NCBI GenBank assembly: GCA_965661005.1
Contig: CBFICB010000004.1
Location: 180,350 to 244,349, forward strand
Length of the DNA: 64,000 nucleotides
Direction: 5' to 3'
DNA from: UBA5109 sp965661005
GTDB lineage: Bacteria > Pseudomonadota > Gammaproteobacteria > Pseudomonadales > Pseudohongiellaceae
The notes beneath the pieces were generated by a model, which had not been told where the DNA came from, did no database searches, and saw only the letters and a program-made list of their open reading frames with translations. Positions 62,314 to 64,000 of the stretch are shown here, piece after piece (positions within the stretch are counted from its first letter, which is position 1; every line of letters begins with the position of its first letter). A program made the position numbers and the translations under genes.

Positions 62314-62341
62314 ATGTATTTATTAATACATTCTTTTTTTA
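62314..62341 (+). terminator. Rho-independent terminator after the TonB receptor
   Basis: Stem ATGTATT (62314-62320) / AATACAT (62325-62331) with a TATT loop, followed by a T tract broken by one C (62332-62341). AT-only stem, so strength is uncertain. Confidence 0.6.
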
Positions 62342-62396
62342 GGGTTAGAATCTAAATTGAGAATTAACAATACAGAATGGTTATTTAAGGAAAGCT

Positions 62397-63476
62397 ATGC
62401 TAAATCGATTCATCACAATAATTATCTTGCTACTGGCATCCTCACAATTAAGTGCACAATGGTGGAGTTTAGCAACCCCTAACGTTCCTCGAACCGCTGA
62501 TGGAGAACTTGATATGAGTGCTCCAGTTCCCACAACACCGGATGGGCATCCAGATTTATCAGGGGTCTGGGTAGCAGTGGACGCTAGAGGTAGTTTATAC
62601 GATCTTGCTTATATTCAGCCATGGGCACGTGAGGCTATGATAGAAAATGAAAATAATTTCTATGCTGATGATCCGCGTTTTGCATGCTTACCAAGTGGGC
62701 CTGGTTCTTACCCGGCAGGAGCTGTGGCGAGTGGAATGCGTAGAATTGTGCAAAGCCCCACCTTTATCGCAGTTCTTAATTCTGACTATTCATACCGTCA
62801 GATTTTTATGGATGGCCGTGAACTCGAATCAAACCCTTTCCCGTCATGGATGGGGTATTCAGTAGCATATTGGGAGGATGACACTCTTGTCGTTGAGAGC
62901 AATGGTTTCAATGAGAAAACCTGGCTGCACCGTGATGGTTTACCACATAGTGATCAATTGACTATCACCGAACGATATCGCCGTTTAGATTTTGGGCATA
63001 TTGAGTTGGAAGTAACCTACGAAGACCCAGGCACCTTTACGCAACCTGTTCAAGCATCCATAGATCTTGAATATAGAGCGACCGAGATTTTTGAAAACGT
63101 ATGCAATGAATCGGAAAGAGGGCTTAGCAGTAATTGGAAAGGAGACATTCAACAAGCTGATGACAATGTCGTGGATGTCTCTATGGAAAATATAGAGACT
63201 TATCTTGGTACTTACCAGGGAGTCTGGTTAGGCACGCTAACCACAGCTGAATTTGTACTTGAAGATGGAGAGATGGTTATAATCAGAACTCCTGGTTATT
63301 CCAATACTGGAGGTAATACCGAGTCGGTTAGGTCTAGACTTATTCCTTTGTCCGACAATGCCTTTGATTGTATCTGTGGTTTAGGCTTCGTTTTTTCTCT
63401 AGACAATGAAGGCTTCGCGACTTCAGTATCTGAAGTGCATGTTTCAGGAGCTTGGTCTTTTGAGCGGGTTCGTTAA
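62397..63476 (+). CDS. Secreted protein of unknown function, island paralogue C
   Basis: A 359-residue exported protein with a signal peptide ending near QLSAQ. It has an N-terminal HPDLSGVWV motif of a widespread uncharacterised secreted family, then IFMDGRELESNPFPSWMGYSV and DDTLVVESNGFNEKTWLHRDGLP, followed by SDQLTITERY, which aligns with paralogues A and B. The C-terminal 100 residues (about 260-359) form a separate beta-rich domain. AAGGAAA lies just upstream of the ATG. It sits between the TonB receptor and the DUF6152 gene, a combination that suggests joint action on an imported compound. Confidence 0.7.
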   Translation: MLNRFITIIILLLASSQLSAQWWSLATPNVPRTADGELDMSAPVPTTPDGHPDLSGVWVAVDARGSLYDLAYIQPWAREAMIENENNFYADDPRFACLPSGPGSYPAGAVASGMRRIVQSPTFIAVLNSDYSYRQIFMDGRELESNPFPSWMGYSVAYWEDDTLVVESNGFNEKTWLHRDGLPHSDQLTITERYRRLDFGHIELEVTYEDPGTFTQPVQASIDLEYRATEIFENVCNESERGLSSNWKGDIQQADDNVVDVSMENIETYLGTYQGVWLGTLTTAEFVLEDGEMVIIRTPGYSNTGGNTESVRSRLIPLSDNAFDCICGLGFVFSLDNEGFATSVSEVHVSGAWSFERVR

Positions 63477-63550
63477 ACTTATTAATAAATTTTATAATTG
63501 CTTTATAAACGTCAATTCAAATAAAGCTGTTAATTAACGAGGATACTTTA

Positions 63551-63931
63551 ATGCGCAAATTTATTTTATTTTTTTCTGTTCTGACTGCACTTTTATGCTC
63601 TGTGCCGGCATCGTCTCATCATTCTTTTTCTTTAGAGTTTGATGTCAGCCGCCCTGTAGAACTTACCGGTACAGTGCAGAATGTTGCTTGGACCAACCCA
63701 CACGCTTGGGTGTATATAGAAACAGAAGATGGACAGAATTGGGCAGTTGAATTTCTTGGAGTGATAACTCTGATACGACGTGGCATGTCTCCTGACACCC
63801 TCGGGCTTGGCGATCAAGTTACTATTACAGGTTTTGGCTCACGAGATGGCACAAACACTGCAAATGCATCTTCACTTACAAAAGTAGAGACCGGCGAAGT
63901 GCTTTGGCAATCGACAGGGAGTAATAACTAA
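63551..63931 (+). CDS. DUF6152 family secreted protein
   Basis: A 126-residue small exported protein with a signal peptide ending near PASS, then HHSFSLEFDVSRPVELTGTVQNVAWTNPHAWVYIE, the hallmark of DUF6152, and a C-terminal OB-like strand region (LGDQVTITGFGSRDGTNTANAS). Family function is unknown. The conserved HHSF and NPH histidines could bind metal. It lies 74 bases after paralogue C and is probably in the same unit. The last 69 bases of the window hold nothing I can assign. Confidence 0.8.
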   Translation: MRKFILFFSVLTALLCSVPASSHHSFSLEFDVSRPVELTGTVQNVAWTNPHAWVYIETEDGQNWAVEFLGVITLIRRGMSPDTLGLGDQVTITGFGSRDGTNTANASSLTKVETGEVLWQSTGSNN

Positions 63932-64000
63932 ACTAATTCTATACCCCGTCAGCCCAAGTTGGACTTAAACCCTTGAATGCTTAAGAGGCAGCGGTATTAT

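Noticed and set aside
1..64000. CRISPR array
   Set aside because: No series of direct repeats with regular unique spacers was seen and no cas genes are present.

Overview
The window looks like chromosome of a moderately AT-rich gammaproteobacterium, most likely of the Pseudomonadales/Cellvibrionales type. The evidence is the gammaproteobacterial housekeeping set (hflD-mnmA-nudJ, roxA-purB, acnB, and lpxH-ppiB-glnS-cysS in an order familiar from Pseudomonas), prfB with its programmed frameshift, and a TonB-receptor-rich accessory part. A 99-base run of N inside queD shows that this is a scaffold from a draft, single-cell or metagenome assembly. The lineage is inferred from gene content and order only.

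Layout. 1-6.7 kb: the end of hrpA, a PilZ protein, a response-regulator/PP2C phosphatase followed by a STAS protein, a TerB-like protein, then dusA-roxA-purB. 6.8-7.5 kb: a VapBC-type pair whose PIN toxin has lost catalytic aspartates. 7.6-16 kb: an MFS transporter, hflD-mnmA-nudJ, moaC-moaD-moaE, prfB, lysS, ung. 16-22 kb: a broken cation/proton antiporter, a secreted protein, queD with the gap, a broken CHASE2 cyclase, and tRNA-Val and tRNA-Asp. 22.4-27.5 kb: a molybdenum hydroxylase whose [2Fe-2S] subunit has both a Tat motif and a lipobox, a 48-residue membrane protein, and a divergent b-type cytochrome. 28-48 kb: a broken nucleotide-sugar dehydrogenase, nadK, a rhomboid protease, pepN, a dienelactone hydrolase-family protein, a broken DUF3095 gene, acnB, an interrupted ppa, a second broken antiporter, a pirin, lpxH, ppiB, glnS and cysS.

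From 48.3 kb the character changes. After tRNA-Pro, tRNA-Arg and tRNA-His comes a truncated P4-type integrase with repeated GGGGTAC motifs upstream, then about 15 kb of accessory DNA. This carries a secreted haem-c/beta-propeller protein; an operon of two related secreted proteins around a metallo-beta-lactamase-fold enzyme; a TetR regulator with an operator inside its own promoter; an FAD aromatic hydroxylase overlapping a WrbA-type quinone reductase; a TonB-dependent receptor; a third related secreted protein; and a DUF6152 protein. Scattered between them are three similar palindromic repeats, a terminase fragment, an IS6-type transposase fragment and a tRNA-like 3' remnant. I read this as a mosaic uptake-and-oxidation island of unknown substrate.

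Six genes between 16 and 43 kb carry in-frame stops, frameshifts or a lost start codon, and one of them (ppa) is normally essential. The point changes whose origin can be guessed look like G-to-A or C-to-T transitions. Sequence error or damage and real gene decay cannot be told apart from this sequence alone.
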